From Metopolophium dirhodum (taxonomy: Eukaryota; Arthropoda; Insecta; Hemiptera; Aphididae): 64,000 nt of DNA. The position numbers and the translations under genes are program-made. The stretch covers positions 12,028,001 to 12,092,000 of the forward strand of contig NC_083567.1 in assembly GCF_019925205.1 (NCBI RefSeq). Reading direction: 5' to 3'. The notes below the pieces were generated by a model. The model did not search any database. It was not told where the DNA came from and was given only the letters and a program-made list of their open reading frames with translations. The stretch's first letter is position 1; every line of letters begins with the position of its first letter. Below are positions 37,388 through 51,060 of the stretch, in pieces.

Positions 37388-37570
37388 TCATGCAAGTCTG
37401 GGCAAGTCAATGATTTTTTTTAACTCAGCTAAGTTAAGTTAATATGCACCAATGGCAAAAAGTTAAAAGTTAATTTAACTATAGGTTAACTCAGTTAAGT
37501 TAAAAGTTAATACACACTTTTTGTTAACTTTTTATTGAGTTAAAAAAAGTTTATTTGTTTATACTACACT
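37388..37570. mobile_element. partial copy of the TTAACT-rich element
   Basis: CTGGGCAAGTCAATG followed by dense AACTCAGCTAAGTTAAGTT words matches the style and left end of the element at 32204. The right end is not seen. Confidence 0.45.
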
Positions 37571-37798
37571 AGAGTATTTAATTTTTTTCCAAACCAAAAC
37601 TAAATTATAGACTATACTGTTTATACTTTATACAGTATTTCCATATTAGTTAGATTCGAATAATATACATATGTTTTACTTTAAACAATTCACGGCAAAT
37701 ATTTTTTGACATAAAAACGAAATTGACTGAAATAGTGAAGTATAATATATTATGTAAGATAATATTTTTACTAAAATTATACAAATTTATTAGATATA

Positions 37799-39236
37799 CT
37801 TATTATCAGGGCTTGCATTTGAAAAAAAAATATTGTTTTACGTTATTTACAATCAAAACGTTATACAAATTTTGAGTTTATCGTTATTCAAAATTTAAAC
37901 GTTATTCAACTTTTGTGTTTATCGTTATTCAGAATTAAAACGTTATACAATTTTTGCGTTTAACGTTATTCATAATTAAAACGTTATACAATTTTTGCGT
38001 TTATCGTTATTTAATATTTAAAAGTATTTAGATACCTGTTTTAAAAGTACACAGGCCGCAATTTAAAAGTATATGACTATGACCTTTTTTGGGGACATAA
38101 TTTCCCTATTCTGAGTTTTAAGTAGGTATTGTGTAATTTTATTTATTTAATTAAATGGGTTAGATAACCCAATTACATATTAGTTACAAAATATAGAGTA
38201 CAGTGATACAGATTAAATTATAATATACATAGTTCGTAAAGAAATGGAAACAAAATAAATGATAAAACAGTATGATGATAATTAATCTAAGTTATAAGTG
38301 ATAATGTATTATTGAATTTAATAAATTGCCAAGGCTTTAAGGACTTTATTATAAAATAATAAATATAAAAAAAAAAAATCATGATCATTATTTTGAAATT
38401 TTGAACGTATTATTAGGTTTTTAAATGTTAAAATTATATAGTAAGTTTTACAATATTGTGCTTAAGAATATCATTTAAGCAGGAATCTATGTTTCAAACA
38501 TATTTTACTCTGATTGTTTTGACATACTTTGTCAACATTTATTTTATATTTTCCTACAATTGACAAAATAATCAGAATCTATAATTTATGTTGTTAAAAG
38601 TTAAATAATATGTATTGGCAATATAAAAGTGTGTACATAGCTAATATACTATAGAGTGTAGACAACATAGTATAATTTATACTATCTAAATTATACTTAT
38701 TACCATATTACCATTATTAAATAGAACATTCACAAATAACAAAATAAATACCAATGATCACCGAACACAATAGTTGAATAACTTGAATGGTATAAATTCC
38801 GACCGTAGTACAGATAGTACAGTACAATATTATCAGAGTATCACTATTATTAGCTATTGGTAATTAAATTATTCTATTAATACCTTCTTATTAAATTTTA
38901 AAATAAATCTAATACGGGATCTCCCGGATAGGCCGGATACGGGATAAAATTAATTCTTGGATCGAATAAATAATTGAATAATACTAAGTATTATTAAATA
39001 ATTGGAAATTAATTATTTTGTTTAATAGAATACAATATAATATACCGTTTTGCGTTATGTTTTGTTTAATGATATAACATATATTTTGTTAAACGTTACG
39101 TTTTGTTTTGTGTTATTTATTTATTTATGTTTATCGTTTTTCGTTATAATTACGTTTACAAATTTCAATCGTTTTTTATCAAACATAACGTTATAATCAT
39201 AACGTTATTATAACGTTTGCAAGCCCTGCTTATTAT
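37799..39236. mobile_element. hAT-like non-autonomous transposon, 1422 bp
   Basis: The termini CAGGGCTTGCA (37807) and TGCAAGCCCTG (ending at 39228) are exact inverted repeats. CTTATTAT is duplicated exactly at 37799-37806 and 39229-39236. Terminal CAGGG and an 8-bp duplication are hAT hallmarks. Subterminal AACGTTAT/CGTTATTC words recur at both ends, with about four copies of a 50-bp-scale repeat at 37855-38010. No transposase frame remains. Confidence 0.92.
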
Positions 39237-40265
39237 ATTATATTTTATAAGCTTTCCCAGACATCGTTAAACCCATGGCTATAATCAAATATAAAATAAC
39301 CGATTTGTACATAATATGAAAACCAATTCGAAACAGTTGTATAGTGATAAGTATTTTTTGTCGGAACCAATTCGTAGATTTTATTAGACCCAGGAACCAA
39401 TTCCGTATTACCCAAGTGCGCATATAAAACTGCATCTAGAAAAAGGTAGCCCATCCTACATCGATAGCCTTTTTTTCTTAAATATTAATATATTGTTCAT
39501 ATATTATTGTCTTAACAATATTATGGGGCATTCAGTTATCGTGTGTTTCCTTATCTATATATTTTTAACTAACTGTTTTTTTTACATTTTATATCAATGA
39601 ATTTATTTGTTATAATCGATTGCCAAGGTCCGTAACCACCTTCGGAGCATGTACATTGTACATACTGAAAAAAATTGAATGACCGTCGTTGCGTTCAAGG
39701 CAGAACACTCGTATGTGTATATGTGTGTTAGGTTATATTATGTGCATAAGAACTACGTCATACGATAGGTGTATAAATACATATAAATACTTTTATTTAA
39801 ATCGCGTGAGAGTTTAATCCGTCTATTACCCAAATGGTCGAGAAGTGGTGAATCATTAATACTTTATACCGCATAAAAATATATTCTTAGAATTATCTAA
39901 GAATACTAATTTTATTTCCGTGCGTCGTCATATTTATAATAATAATATTATACTACCATAATATTTTATTGGGGTACACGAAAAAAATCGTCATAGTTCA
40001 TGCGTTCATACCTAATATTAATTATAGTTACTAAGCGCTCATAATGTTATAATATATTATGAATATCGTTTATCTCAGGGCCCGAAATGGGAGCGATAAA
40101 CCTGTCCGCGTGCAACGCAATAACGGATGCGAGAATCGGAATATATTATGCTGTTATTATTGTTATTAATACCTCCTTCTTATAAAATCAACCTTGATCG
40201 TGAATTCTCCACCGATTCAAAGGAGTTCCTAGTCTCGACGTAAATAACCCATATTATTAGGCAAT
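39237..40265. other. AT-rich DNA without recognised genes
   Basis: No gene seen. Confidence 0.5.
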
Positions 40266-40895
40266 GTACCGGACCCGTTGGCCAGATTCGTCCAAGCAGT
40301 CGTCATCTCGAACTCGAGTGCATAACGTGGGAGTGCATCCGCCGACGATTATGAATCGTCGTTATTTTTTTTAGCAATAATTTAATAGAAAATAACAGTG
40401 GATTTCGCCAGTAATCAAGGTCACGGAAGCTTTATGCTTGTGATACAAACACAATTAGTATAATAATAATATGTCAGTTGGTTAACCGTTTAACAGGATA
40501 CGTGACGCATAGCAATCCAATCCGAACCGTATAATAACTATAATATACAAACAACGTAAAAAATTAAACAATATGCTAATAGCTATAGATTTTTAGATTT
40601 TGTACCGTATCTGTCCGGCCAGATGATTCGTCCAAGTGGTCGTCTTCGGAGGGAAAGTGAGAAGTGCGTCCGCTGACGATCTTGAACCGTAAATTTTTTT
40701 ATTTTAGCAACGACGTAATAGAGCATAACGGTGGATTTCGCTTAGAAACAAGGTCATTAAAACGTTACACTTGTGGTGTACAACAATCAGTTGACCGTTT
40801 AACAGTATACAATATGACGGATATATAAGCCCAATCCAAATAGTATACAATGTACAAACAACATAGAAATTAAAACAATACTATGATATAGGTAC
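40266..40895. repeat. diverged tandem duplication, period about 336 bp
   Basis: The first unit (40266-40590) and the second (40602-40895) align along their length. Both contain GTACCG, CCAGA, TTCGTCCAAG, GTCGTC, GTGGATTTCGC, CCGTTTAACAG and ACAAACAAC in the same order. Indels and many substitutions indicate an old duplication. No frame is kept in both copies. Confidence 0.85.
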
Positions 40896-41781
40896 CTAAT
40901 ATAATATGTTATGACAACTAATAGATTTAAGTTTGCATTAGAATAATATTATTATCATTGTGCTCCAAATTATTGTATCAGATATTTTACAGCAACAATT
41001 CTTCCTTTAAGAAAATTCAATTTTTTTCTACTTTTCTAGACAACCCTGGAATAGTTGAATGCTCAATTATTATTTATTATAATAAAAATTACAACAGCTA
41101 TAGTGTCTTTCAACTTTATGTGGAATAATATATTATGGGTTTATAAGTTTATTACATAGGTACCTAAAAGTTGTTAATTATAATGAATAATGAGTTGAAT
41201 ATGAAAATATTACACGCGATAGCAAATATGTAAGTGGTAGGTAGAATATTATTATATACCTATATACCTAGGTAATCAAAACATCTCAAATAAAGGTGAT
41301 TATAAGTTATAACTTATATCAGATAATACTGCAGTTGGAATTTACTGAGGAAGGTATTTACTATTTACCGCTATTATTGTTATCGTTATTGTTATTATTG
41401 GCAAGTATCGTTTATCGGGTACGCTCATTTCGATAATATTGTTACAATATTTCACGTATAGATAATATTTACAAAATAAATTATAACATACTTTGGCCGA
41501 TTAACCGACAATTTGCCTAGTTATATCCATGTATAATAGCCAATATAAACAAACCATTTTTATTACTCTCACACTGTCATAAAAATATAACATATTTTTT
41601 TTATTATACTTTAACACATAAATTTTAAAATCTCACACCATATTTTATTCAATAATGGTACATTTCTTGTCAACAGCAATATGGTATTTTGTACAAATAT
41701 TATTTCTAATCATCAATTACTGCTACAGTGAGTATTATACGGGCACCATTGTATTCATACAAACTTACCGATATTATTTAA
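40896..41781. other. AT-rich DNA without recognised genes
   Basis: No gene seen. Confidence 0.5.
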
Positions 41782-42030
41782 ATGCCAGTAGAGACGTTTT
41801 ACAAATTTAAAGTATTTATTACCGTAGATATCATAAAACCAAAAATCGATGGTTCGCAAAGAACACAAAGGCGCATAGTTAATCTTCATTCTCAAATACA
41901 AATATTGGAAAGAAAAGTACAAGAATTGACGAGTAAAATAGAAATTAAAACACGGAAAGCCATTTTGTACAAAGAACTCTATTCGAAATCATTGAGTAAC
42001 AGGAATGTCTTATATTATCATTCTGTATGA
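41782..42030 (+). CDS. orphan small ORF with a predicted coiled coil
   Basis: An ATG-to-stop frame of 82 codons. The middle (NLHSQIQILERKVQELTSK) has heptad-like hydrophobic spacing and mixed Lys/Glu, as in a short coiled coil, with a basic, Ile/Leu-rich C-terminus (KAILYKELYSKSL). I do not recognise a family. It could be the C-terminal end of a transposase-like or THAP-type protein fragment, a small gene, or chance. No neighbouring exon or promoter supports it. Confidence 0.3.
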   Translation: MPVETFYKFKVFITVDIIKPKIDGSQRTQRRIVNLHSQIQILERKVQELTSKIEIKTRKAILYKELYSKSLSNRNVLYYHSV

Positions 42031-43624
42031 AACTATATTATATTATAATAATATAAATAAACAATGTGATAAAATGGGTGTTTTTATAGAAAAACCATCA
42101 ACGCTTCTACTCTAACGTCCAAGCCGAGCGCGATTTGAACGAGTGAAACTATAACATACCTACTATCTATTATAATATGCTAAACATGTAAAATGATACG
42201 AAAAAGCTATTAAATAAATTACCAATTTGAAACCACTTTTGTTTCCGTATCTTCGAATAACAATCGACACCATCACACTCTCAAGAGTTATATACTATAA
42301 TACTATAATAATAATATAAAACAACAACAACAACAACATATTATTATTATTATTAATAATCGTTTAAAAAAAGAGCATTATTGATAAAAAAAATGTTAAA
42401 AATAATGAAATATAATAAAAGCACATCATACAATGTTATATTATATAAAGAGTAATGAGTTTATAAGTAGTATTATGTATAATTTATATTATATTATACA
42501 GGGCAATTTGTTGAAAGAAGAAAGTTCAACGTACGTTATTTGTTTATTAATATTGTCAACTCGACACCGATGTTCGTCCACAAAACGTAAAAAAAAATGC
42601 ACATAAACATGCTTATATTATGCATAATAGCCAATTAATAGGTGTGCATATTATACTGCATAGTCATTTTTTTTCTCGTAAAAACAATAATTCGTTCCAA
42701 ATAACGATTCGTTTGTGATTTTAAAAAAATAAGTATATAGTAAATACGCCTTAGTTGATGAGAATTTATAACTGAACGATGAACGTATTTTTAAATAAGA
42801 AAAAACTCGTTACACGAGCGTATAATATTACATCTTTACACACGACGTTTGAAAGGAAATTGAATTTAAACGGTTTGTCCGAATTCTGAATAGTTTGAAA
42901 AAAAGTTTTCCTATAGGCATCTAACGACTACTTATATTATAACGTCTTAAAAAATGCATGATGACTCGGCGTTTTGATAATCATCATCAAACCAAATTCG
43001 TTGAAAATACATAGGTATTAGGTATATATTATTATAATTATTTTTAGGTAGTGAATTTTAATATTCATCACAACAGCCATTAATATTTTACTCGAGATAT
43101 AAATAATAATATTATATAGTCGGTGGCACGACGTCATGGTGTTACAATAATATTATAAGTAATTACAAAAAAAAAAAATTTTAAAACACGTCAGTGATGT
43201 ATAATCATCACGTATTTAAAATTAGCATACCTATTATATGTTATTCTGTAAATTTTAAATGCATAATATTCTACTCGCGCTACAGGTTTGTGACAAAAAT
43301 TAAAAGAGGTAGATGCCCGCCTGCGACCCGTGACCTTAGGCAGTATGCTCGTATTAGTGGGAACTTGTATTATAACAATAATTATTACAAATTGCCGTAA
43401 CCAAAGTGCTAAGTACCATCCGCGCGGTATTCTTTTTTCCCCCAGAGATTAGATTCGCCACCGTATTAAATATATAGCTCGCGGTGTACGCGTATTATAA
43501 GCTTCATTGAATAAGAGACAAAAGACATTATTCGAGGTACAGACCAACAAACAATATACAATAATATATTCCACGCGGTCCGCATATATAGGTACAATAC
43601 GCAGATATAATAATATGCAATATT

Positions 43625-43657
43625 TAGTCTGGTATGTATTATATATATACCAGACTA
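43625..43657. repeat. hairpin with 11-bp stem
   Basis: TAGTCTGGTAT and ATACCAGACTA are exact inverted repeats separated by 11 A/T bases. Confidence 0.8.
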
Positions 43658-43765
43658 CCGCGGTATACCGACTGTGCACAACATGTTTAATATAAAAATA
43701 TGCACATGCCTAAAGGGTGAGAACGACCACGGTATATAGGAATAGGTTATATGTGTGGTGCTATA

Positions 43766-43788
43766 TGTGTGTGTGTGTGTGTGTGTGT
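43766..43788. repeat. (TG)n microsatellite
   Basis: Uninterrupted dinucleotide tract. Confidence 0.9.
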
Positions 43789-44716
43789 CTAGTTTACTTT
43801 TCGGACGTGCGGTATGAAAAAAAAAATTCGGAACAAATGAATATGCATTTTACGACGGCGGCGGGATCGATTTGTATCCTTCTCTCGAAACAAAATATAT
43901 TATAAAGAAACAGCGGCAAACGCTCTTTCTCAGCCGCCACACACACAATTGTTCGCATTTCGTCTATTAACGGCCATTTACATGCAAATCATTGCCCGTA
44001 ACTTTTAAATTGCATACGTGCCAGTGTCTTAAGCCTCTACCGAGCAACGTTTTAATATACGTGCGGGCGCGCTCGGTTCTTTATATTTTTACAAGGTAAT
44101 TTCTAACTTCTATGTATGTATAGGCACTGTTTCTGCAGTATACCTATACGTGCATGTAACAAATTGCTACCGCGGGTCAGGTATAAGAGGTTATACCGCG
44201 TTATAATACAGTTGATGGAATAAACCTACATTATCCAATAAATTATATACCTATACATAATATATATACAAGAGGTCAAACTATATATAATATTCGATGA
44301 ACACGGTAATTATACCAACGTGTACAAACTGTGTTTCCGGCGGGTAATAGATTAACTATACTATAACGACGCAAAGTCAATACATATACCGTCGTCGTCG
44401 TCGTAATTCAAATTAAATCGAAACCTTACACGCGAAAAAGTTCCGCTGGAGTAAATTGAGCGTGTAGGCGCAGACGTCAAAATTTACTAAAAAGTTTGGT
44501 TTTGGAAAATTGGCACAACTCGATATTAAACTATCTACCTAATTAAAAAAAAAATTAAACTTCGCAAAATATTTCAGAAAATGAATAGCGTATTTCCTAA
44601 AAAGTTCCAAAATGTATCCCTGCCAAAATCTACAGATTTTATTGACATGTCGAAAATTGGCATTATACTTTAAATTCGTGTTATTATAAAACCAGGGGTA
44701 CGTTCCGATATAACGA

Positions 44717-45531
44717 GTGGTAAAGAGCCATATTTTAAGCTGATGTCTGCAAAAAAATTGATTTAGGAATTTAATATTATATAATATTATGTTCTTTGGG
44801 ATGAATATTTTATTGTCTTAAAATTTGGTACCTTTAGGTACAATATTTAATAGGTTATACAACATTTTACCAATATGCTATCTATATTCTACATGGATCA
44901 CGTGTAATTATTGTGAAAAAATATGATATATCAGGTATCAATTTTATCGCGGGGTTGTATTTTTTTGTTTTTTTATATATATAATACATTTATAAAGTGT
45001 ATTATATATATCTGTGGTTTTTTGTGACTAAATTTGATAAGTTAACTCTAAACAATCAGTCATCATATATTGGCCATATCAATTGTAATATTCATATAAA
45101 ATATTTTGCCACTTTTTTTTCCATTTATATAATAATAAAATGATTGTACAAATGCAATCATATATCATTATTATTATTATCAATATTATTAATAATATAC
45201 TTCTTTATTATAATAATAAATACAAGTAATATAATATGTTATGTGGTTATTGCAATAAAATGTTTACGGCAAAAGTATTGATACCTGGATTGTGTGTTTT
45301 TTTTTTTAAATTTAATTATTAATTAATCAATTATTGTCTATAATTTATTTTATGAGCATTATTATAGCTAAACATAATGTTAAATTTGCAATTAAAAACA
45401 AAAAAATATATTTTCTCTAAGACTGCAAACTGAAACTCACATTTACTATCTTTTGATTTTTTAAAATATTAAAACCATATGTCCTGAAAAATGAACATTT
45501 TGCAGATATCAGCTTCTGGCTCTTTACTACA
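44717..45531. mobile_element. TIR element of about 815 bp, GTAAAGAGCC ends
   Basis: The left end GTGGTAAAGAGCC and the right (complement GTAGTAAAGAGCC) match at 12 of 13 bases. Behind them, AAGCTGATGTCTGCAAAA and its near-complement extend the inverted repeat to about 40 bp with a small indel. The interior is A/T-rich with no transposase. No obvious target duplication. Confidence 0.65.
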
Positions 45532-48500
45532 GAATTGTCTGTTTTGGCAAACGATTGTTTAGGAATTTTAATTGTGTATAGCAATATATTATTATATTAA
45601 CCAATGAACCTATACGTGTGTTAATTTACTAACATATTTTTATTCGATAAAACATAAATAAATTTAATGAGTGATAAGTGATGGCCAAGTTTGAAATAAT
45701 CAGCTGACAAAAATATAATCTATAACGGGTAACAGCTAGAATACTTTAAAAAGCCTACAATGGCTAATTTTCGTTGAATAAAAATGGCATTAATTCAATA
45801 TTTTATTCCTACAATTGTATAACTAAACATTATTTGGCTATATTATATTGTTTCGATTCGAATGTAAAAAAAAAATATTTATAATTTATATGTAAAAACA
45901 GCAAATGACAATAAATAAGGCATCATCTATTAGATCCATGTGGTTTATTTGAAATTGTAAACATCTGGGTGGTTCAAATAGTTATAGGTATTCAGTCGTG
46001 AATAGTCATTGTAAAAGTAAGATGTTAATCGATGCGAATTTCAGAAACAGGAAGGTGCATTATATTATGAATATAGTTTCAACTTTTAAGTTTGCCTTTA
46101 TAATAGGCCTTTTTAATGTTTGAAATAATGTAATATGTAATGGTGTTCTCATAGTTCGATAAAAAAAAAACTGATAACAATTATAGCAGCAACACGTGTG
46201 TGTTAATTAAGTGCACTAATAATTGAATACATTTACAAATGATATCATTTTTTATCGTATTTATATTTCCATATTCGTAAAAACTAAAAACATAAAAATA
46301 AATAAATAAATACTATAAAGCTTATATAATTTTTACATTATACGTAAGGTGCAAATATAATACATAGGTAATTATTATGTTCCTAAAATTAATTCGATGA
46401 GCAATCGGATTATCTGATCGAATGACTTGTCACATGACGTGGTGGTGACCAATGGATAATATTGCCATTTAACTATAATATATTATTAAATTTAAAGGTA
46501 AACGTGTCATGTAATAATTATTATATTATATACAGTAATAGTAATCGTATGTGGCTTATTTGTCACTGATTCTAAGAATTATAGATTAAACAAAAACACT
46601 ACTTTCGAAAGTCTAAAATATTAATCTTAAAATAAACGCTCAATTTTTATAAAGATATTATGCAGAACTTTACTCAAATCAGTTGAGTACATTAGGCAAA
46701 TGTCGTTCTTTAATATAATATAGACGATTCAATTTATAATTTATATAAATTGTTCGTTATAAATGAAAAAATCAGTATTTTCCATTTATCAAATAACATT
46801 ATAGCAAAATTATTATGGCAAACATTAAATCAATCACGCTGCAGGTTGTATTATCATAATAAATTACAATGAACGAGGAGGAAATTCAAATAATTGTCGA
46901 TGCTCTATAAAAAAAAAAACCATTGGAAATATGTATAAAAAAAAACCATGTACCTACCTACCTATACAATTAATCGCGTTGATATTGTTATGATTGTTCT
47001 GAGAAACAATTTTCAAGTTTTCCCATCACGTCTGTTGACACAGTCAAACGTAAAAGTTTTTTTATAATATTATTATACTAATATGCTTAAAAACACTCTC
47101 ATCTGTTAACCTACACAGCACAATTATAGTTCGCGTTTGACGTGTTTCACTGTATCACGGAACACCCCAAAAACGAATTTAATAATAATATTTAATACCT
47201 ACAGTAAATGTTTTCTTATGAGAAGCAATGTCAAATAATTTTCTATTTTAAATACGTTAAAAATCATAGAGGTTTCTCTATTTTATTATACTGCCTTTCC
47301 TTATTATTTATACTGAACGTTTATTTAATAACTAGTGAATATTTATTCAATTGTTGCTTGATTGTTTATTATTAAGGGCCCTAGCCCTTAGGTAGGATAA
47401 TTTTTCACAAGAGTAAGATATAATTCATAGTTGTGCCACCGTCTGTCGTTGTGTCGTTAATACCTGACACATAGACTTATTTTAGACGTATATAATAAAT
47501 ATATTATTTATACTATTATACACCTTGTTATTTCATTTATTTTAAATATATGTAAAATAGCATTTTTATTTTTATCGCCTATAATTTATTGATCGCAGTA
47601 ATATTTAGAAAAAGAAACTTGGTGAATATTATATCAAATATTAAAAATTTTAAATATTTTCTATCGTTTAATATTATATTATATCATAACAATTGTACCT
47701 ATCTGTAATTGATAATATATTTCATAAAACAAAACAAGTATTTCTGGGAACATATGTAGTTTGATAGAAAAGTTTAAAGATTAGTAATATAGGATTTTTA
47801 ATAGTGCCTAAATAATATATAGGTACACTGTTTAGGTATAGATGGCTATGAAACGATTAAGCATGAAATGCCATTTTTACGGCACTATTGAGCAAAACTT
47901 TTTTTAACGCACTATGTGATACGGTTAGGTGATCGAATACTCACTACATAAACGGAATTATTCCTATAATAATTTTGGAATAGTCACTATTATCTTAATA
48001 ACTTTAATAATCATAATACATTTTTCTGAAATGTTTAAAACTTTGCTGTAGAATTAATGTATTAATTGATAACACTGTCGATAAAGCTGGGCTCGGATCG
48101 TGGCTCGTGTATGTTTAGTGTCATAATAATTTGATGTAATAATACGTGAAAAAAAATAAATTACGTGATTCCGGCAAAATAAATAGCATGGAAACATCGC
48201 ATAAAATATTCTATGCTCAATCGTGTTTTACCGGGTTAGGTTGCATACAATTGAGTACAAATAAAACCATTTAGAACGAATCGAGTCTCGGGATGTTTTA
48301 GGTAGGTACATACTAATAGAGTCCACGATTTAATACTGACTGAAACCCGTTAAACTTAAAAAAAAAAATAACATCTTTCCTCGCAATTATACAGACTCAG
48401 GACTGTCCGTAACTAAAATTCCTACAATAGTACCTATGGTTAAAAATGTTTGTTAAATGTTAATTTTTAAAAATGTGATTAATGTGTGTATAATATAATA

Positions 48501-50439
48501 AATAGGTATGTATATAATTCATTAATTTAAACTGATTAATATGTTTAAACTATACTTCTCTCAAGTGCAGACTCAATTAGTATATATTTTTTTCTTTCCA
48601 CATTTCGGAATTAAGACTGGTATATTTTTTGTTTATACCGGAACTCAATTAGTATATTATTTATTTCCCGTTCAGGTATAGGACTCATTAATGCACCGAA
48701 GAACCTACAATTATGTGATATGTATTTATTATTTTAAATTTGTATCAGTTAGGTTGTTTTTCATATAAAAAATGCAGTTTAATCTTCTAAAATAAATATA
48801 ATTTGAAACGTATGGTTAGTTAGTATTATTATTTCATATCTACGTGAAAGGCAGACTGCATATTAAGTTATATTTTATAAATCAGTCATCATGCTAGGTA
48901 TAGTTATATGTGTATTCTACGTTGTACACAGGTATATCGTACGTACTAAATAGTTCATAATTTATGGATTACAATTTAAAAGAAAATAGCAAGATTTTAA
49001 ATTTCGAAAGCATATACGTACATAATATTAAATATACAAGCAGTTATTTCATTTGAAAAATAAGTATTAACGTTAAACTATAATAACATTAGTACCTATG
49101 TTATTAAATATTTATTGGTATAAACTATACTATCGTTCAATTGTAGGTACTTACCTACTGTAAATACATTTTAACTCCAACAATAATTTCTACTAAAAAA
49201 AAATGTTTTTCATGAAAATAAAATAATCTGTTGTGATGTAGGTAATGATGATAATGTAGTATCGGCATTAAAATACCAAAATGTTGACAGTATACGGAGA
49301 CGACGGTCCAACATTTTTGTAGTGGTAGGTGAGGGGGATATGGATTGCAAAACAAAACTTTCAAGGTTATATTATAGTCATGACATTTCAGTTAAGTTCT
49401 CAAACTGTGCAACTCACAAATAGGTACTTAGTTTCAGTTGGCCAAACTATACGCCTTTCAGCCAGGATAGTCGGCGGGGTAGCAGATAGAAAATTCAGCC
49501 ACACCCAACGAAATGTATTTTATTTTTGTTGGCGCCTTGTTTAATAATTCTGACTAAATTACTAAAATCGAAGTACGATATACGTATATGTACGATACGT
49601 TGCCACACCATCAACCTAACCAGACATTTTCTATAGATAGGATGTCAACAAATAAAAGTCATTGAAAATAAACATAACTAAATAAAAATACTCTCAGCGG
49701 CGTTTTATTGTAATTCGGAAGAAACCGGATTATCATTAGAGTAATTAAAAACTATCACTATAGGTTATAACAATATAAGAAGATTGACTGTTCTACACGT
49801 GGTGATGTACATTTTGAACTTAGGACCATTATATTTTATTTTCTAGTATTTTTTTTTCATATATAGCTGTGCATGACACATGTTTGCTTAATATTAATAT
49901 AGGTACAGCATTTATATATTATATATATTTAATTTATTATTTATAACGGCATTATGCGTAGATTGTGTACTTACATTAGGACAAATCGTTTGGTTTTATT
50001 TAAAATGAAAATTGTTTTATGCTCGTGAATAGTCGTAAGTCGTAATAATATATAATATTATACAAATAGTATAAATTATACTACCTATTTCTACCTACTT
50101 ATACGGCGGATTCCATTTAGTCGGCAGGTAAGCGCACAACAACATTTCGTGAAAAAAGTAAAAACAATAATATTGTACATGATAATTGATAGGTATAGTG
50201 ACAAGATTGAGAACGCACTAGTGAAGTAGTAATTTCCAAAATACATCACAGCACAATACACAATATGCGATGGTCTTCAAGTATTGTTGTTATTATTATT
50301 ATTATTATTCTAGTCGTTAGACACTTTCCGCAGAATAATATACAATATTATAATATATTTATATCTCGCGGACGATGGATATGCGTGGTTCAACGCTATA
50401 TAGATATGTACGCAACACCATAATATTATAACATTATAT
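45532..50439. other. AT-rich DNA without recognised genes
   Basis: Nearly 5 kb with no convincing exon on either strand. Only short ORFs, A/T tracts and small palindromes (for example AAGGGCCCTAGCCCTT near 47376) are seen. Confidence 0.55.
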
Positions 50440-51060
50440 AGTATATTATACGTGCACCACACACCGTGGGTATACTGCTATAGTGTTGTTCGTTTGAAAG
50501 TTAATCCAAGCAGGCATAATAATATTGTGCTGTACGAGTCTGGTGTTCGTCAAACGACCGGCGCGAAAACGTTTCCTACACGGTTTTCCGCAAATAATAA
50601 TATTACCTCGGCTGCGTTCTACCTAATATACTATATTTTAGACGCTATGGTTTCATCCAGGTAGCCGGTCTGCACCGCACGAGGCGCACACTCGAGGAAT
50701 ATAATGGAAATGATAATTAAGAAAACGTTTCCTTCCGCCGCATTCAAGTACCTATATATACGCGTATAATATATACCTATGTATTATAATATAATGCCGA
50801 GGCGCGTACACATACAGCACGGGATAAACCTAACCTGCACGAACCCGTACCTGTATAATATTATTATTACGGTGTATGTACGTCACGTGAAAGAAGGCCT
50901 ATACACGCTCGTAAAGAACGTATTACCGCGTTAAGTCCACGTGATCCTGTGTGCGCGGGACGTGCTGCAGCGCCGCAGGAAGTTTCAATCAGTGGTTTGC
51001 GCGAGGGTGGACCCGGACGGGGAGGGACGACATAAGTCCAACAATCCCCCCGGACTAGCT
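50440..51060. promoter_or_regulatory. CpG-richer block, possible promoter or regulatory region
   Basis: The GC and CpG content stands out from the flanks, most of all at 50930-51060. The only proven promoter in the window (21 kb) shows the same signature. No ATG exon with a donor could be fixed here, so the role is a guess. Confidence 0.25.

Larger units (their letters stand above)
42031..44716. other. AT-rich DNA with simple repeats
   Basis: No gene is seen. A (TG)n tract lies at 43766-43788 and an 11-bp-stem hairpin at 43625-43657. The stretch 43900-44200 is slightly GC-richer. Confidence 0.5.

Noticed and set aside
49500..49545. TGGCGCCAACAAAAA (minus) as an LTR primer-binding site
   Set aside because: No paired long terminal repeats, gag or pol nearby.
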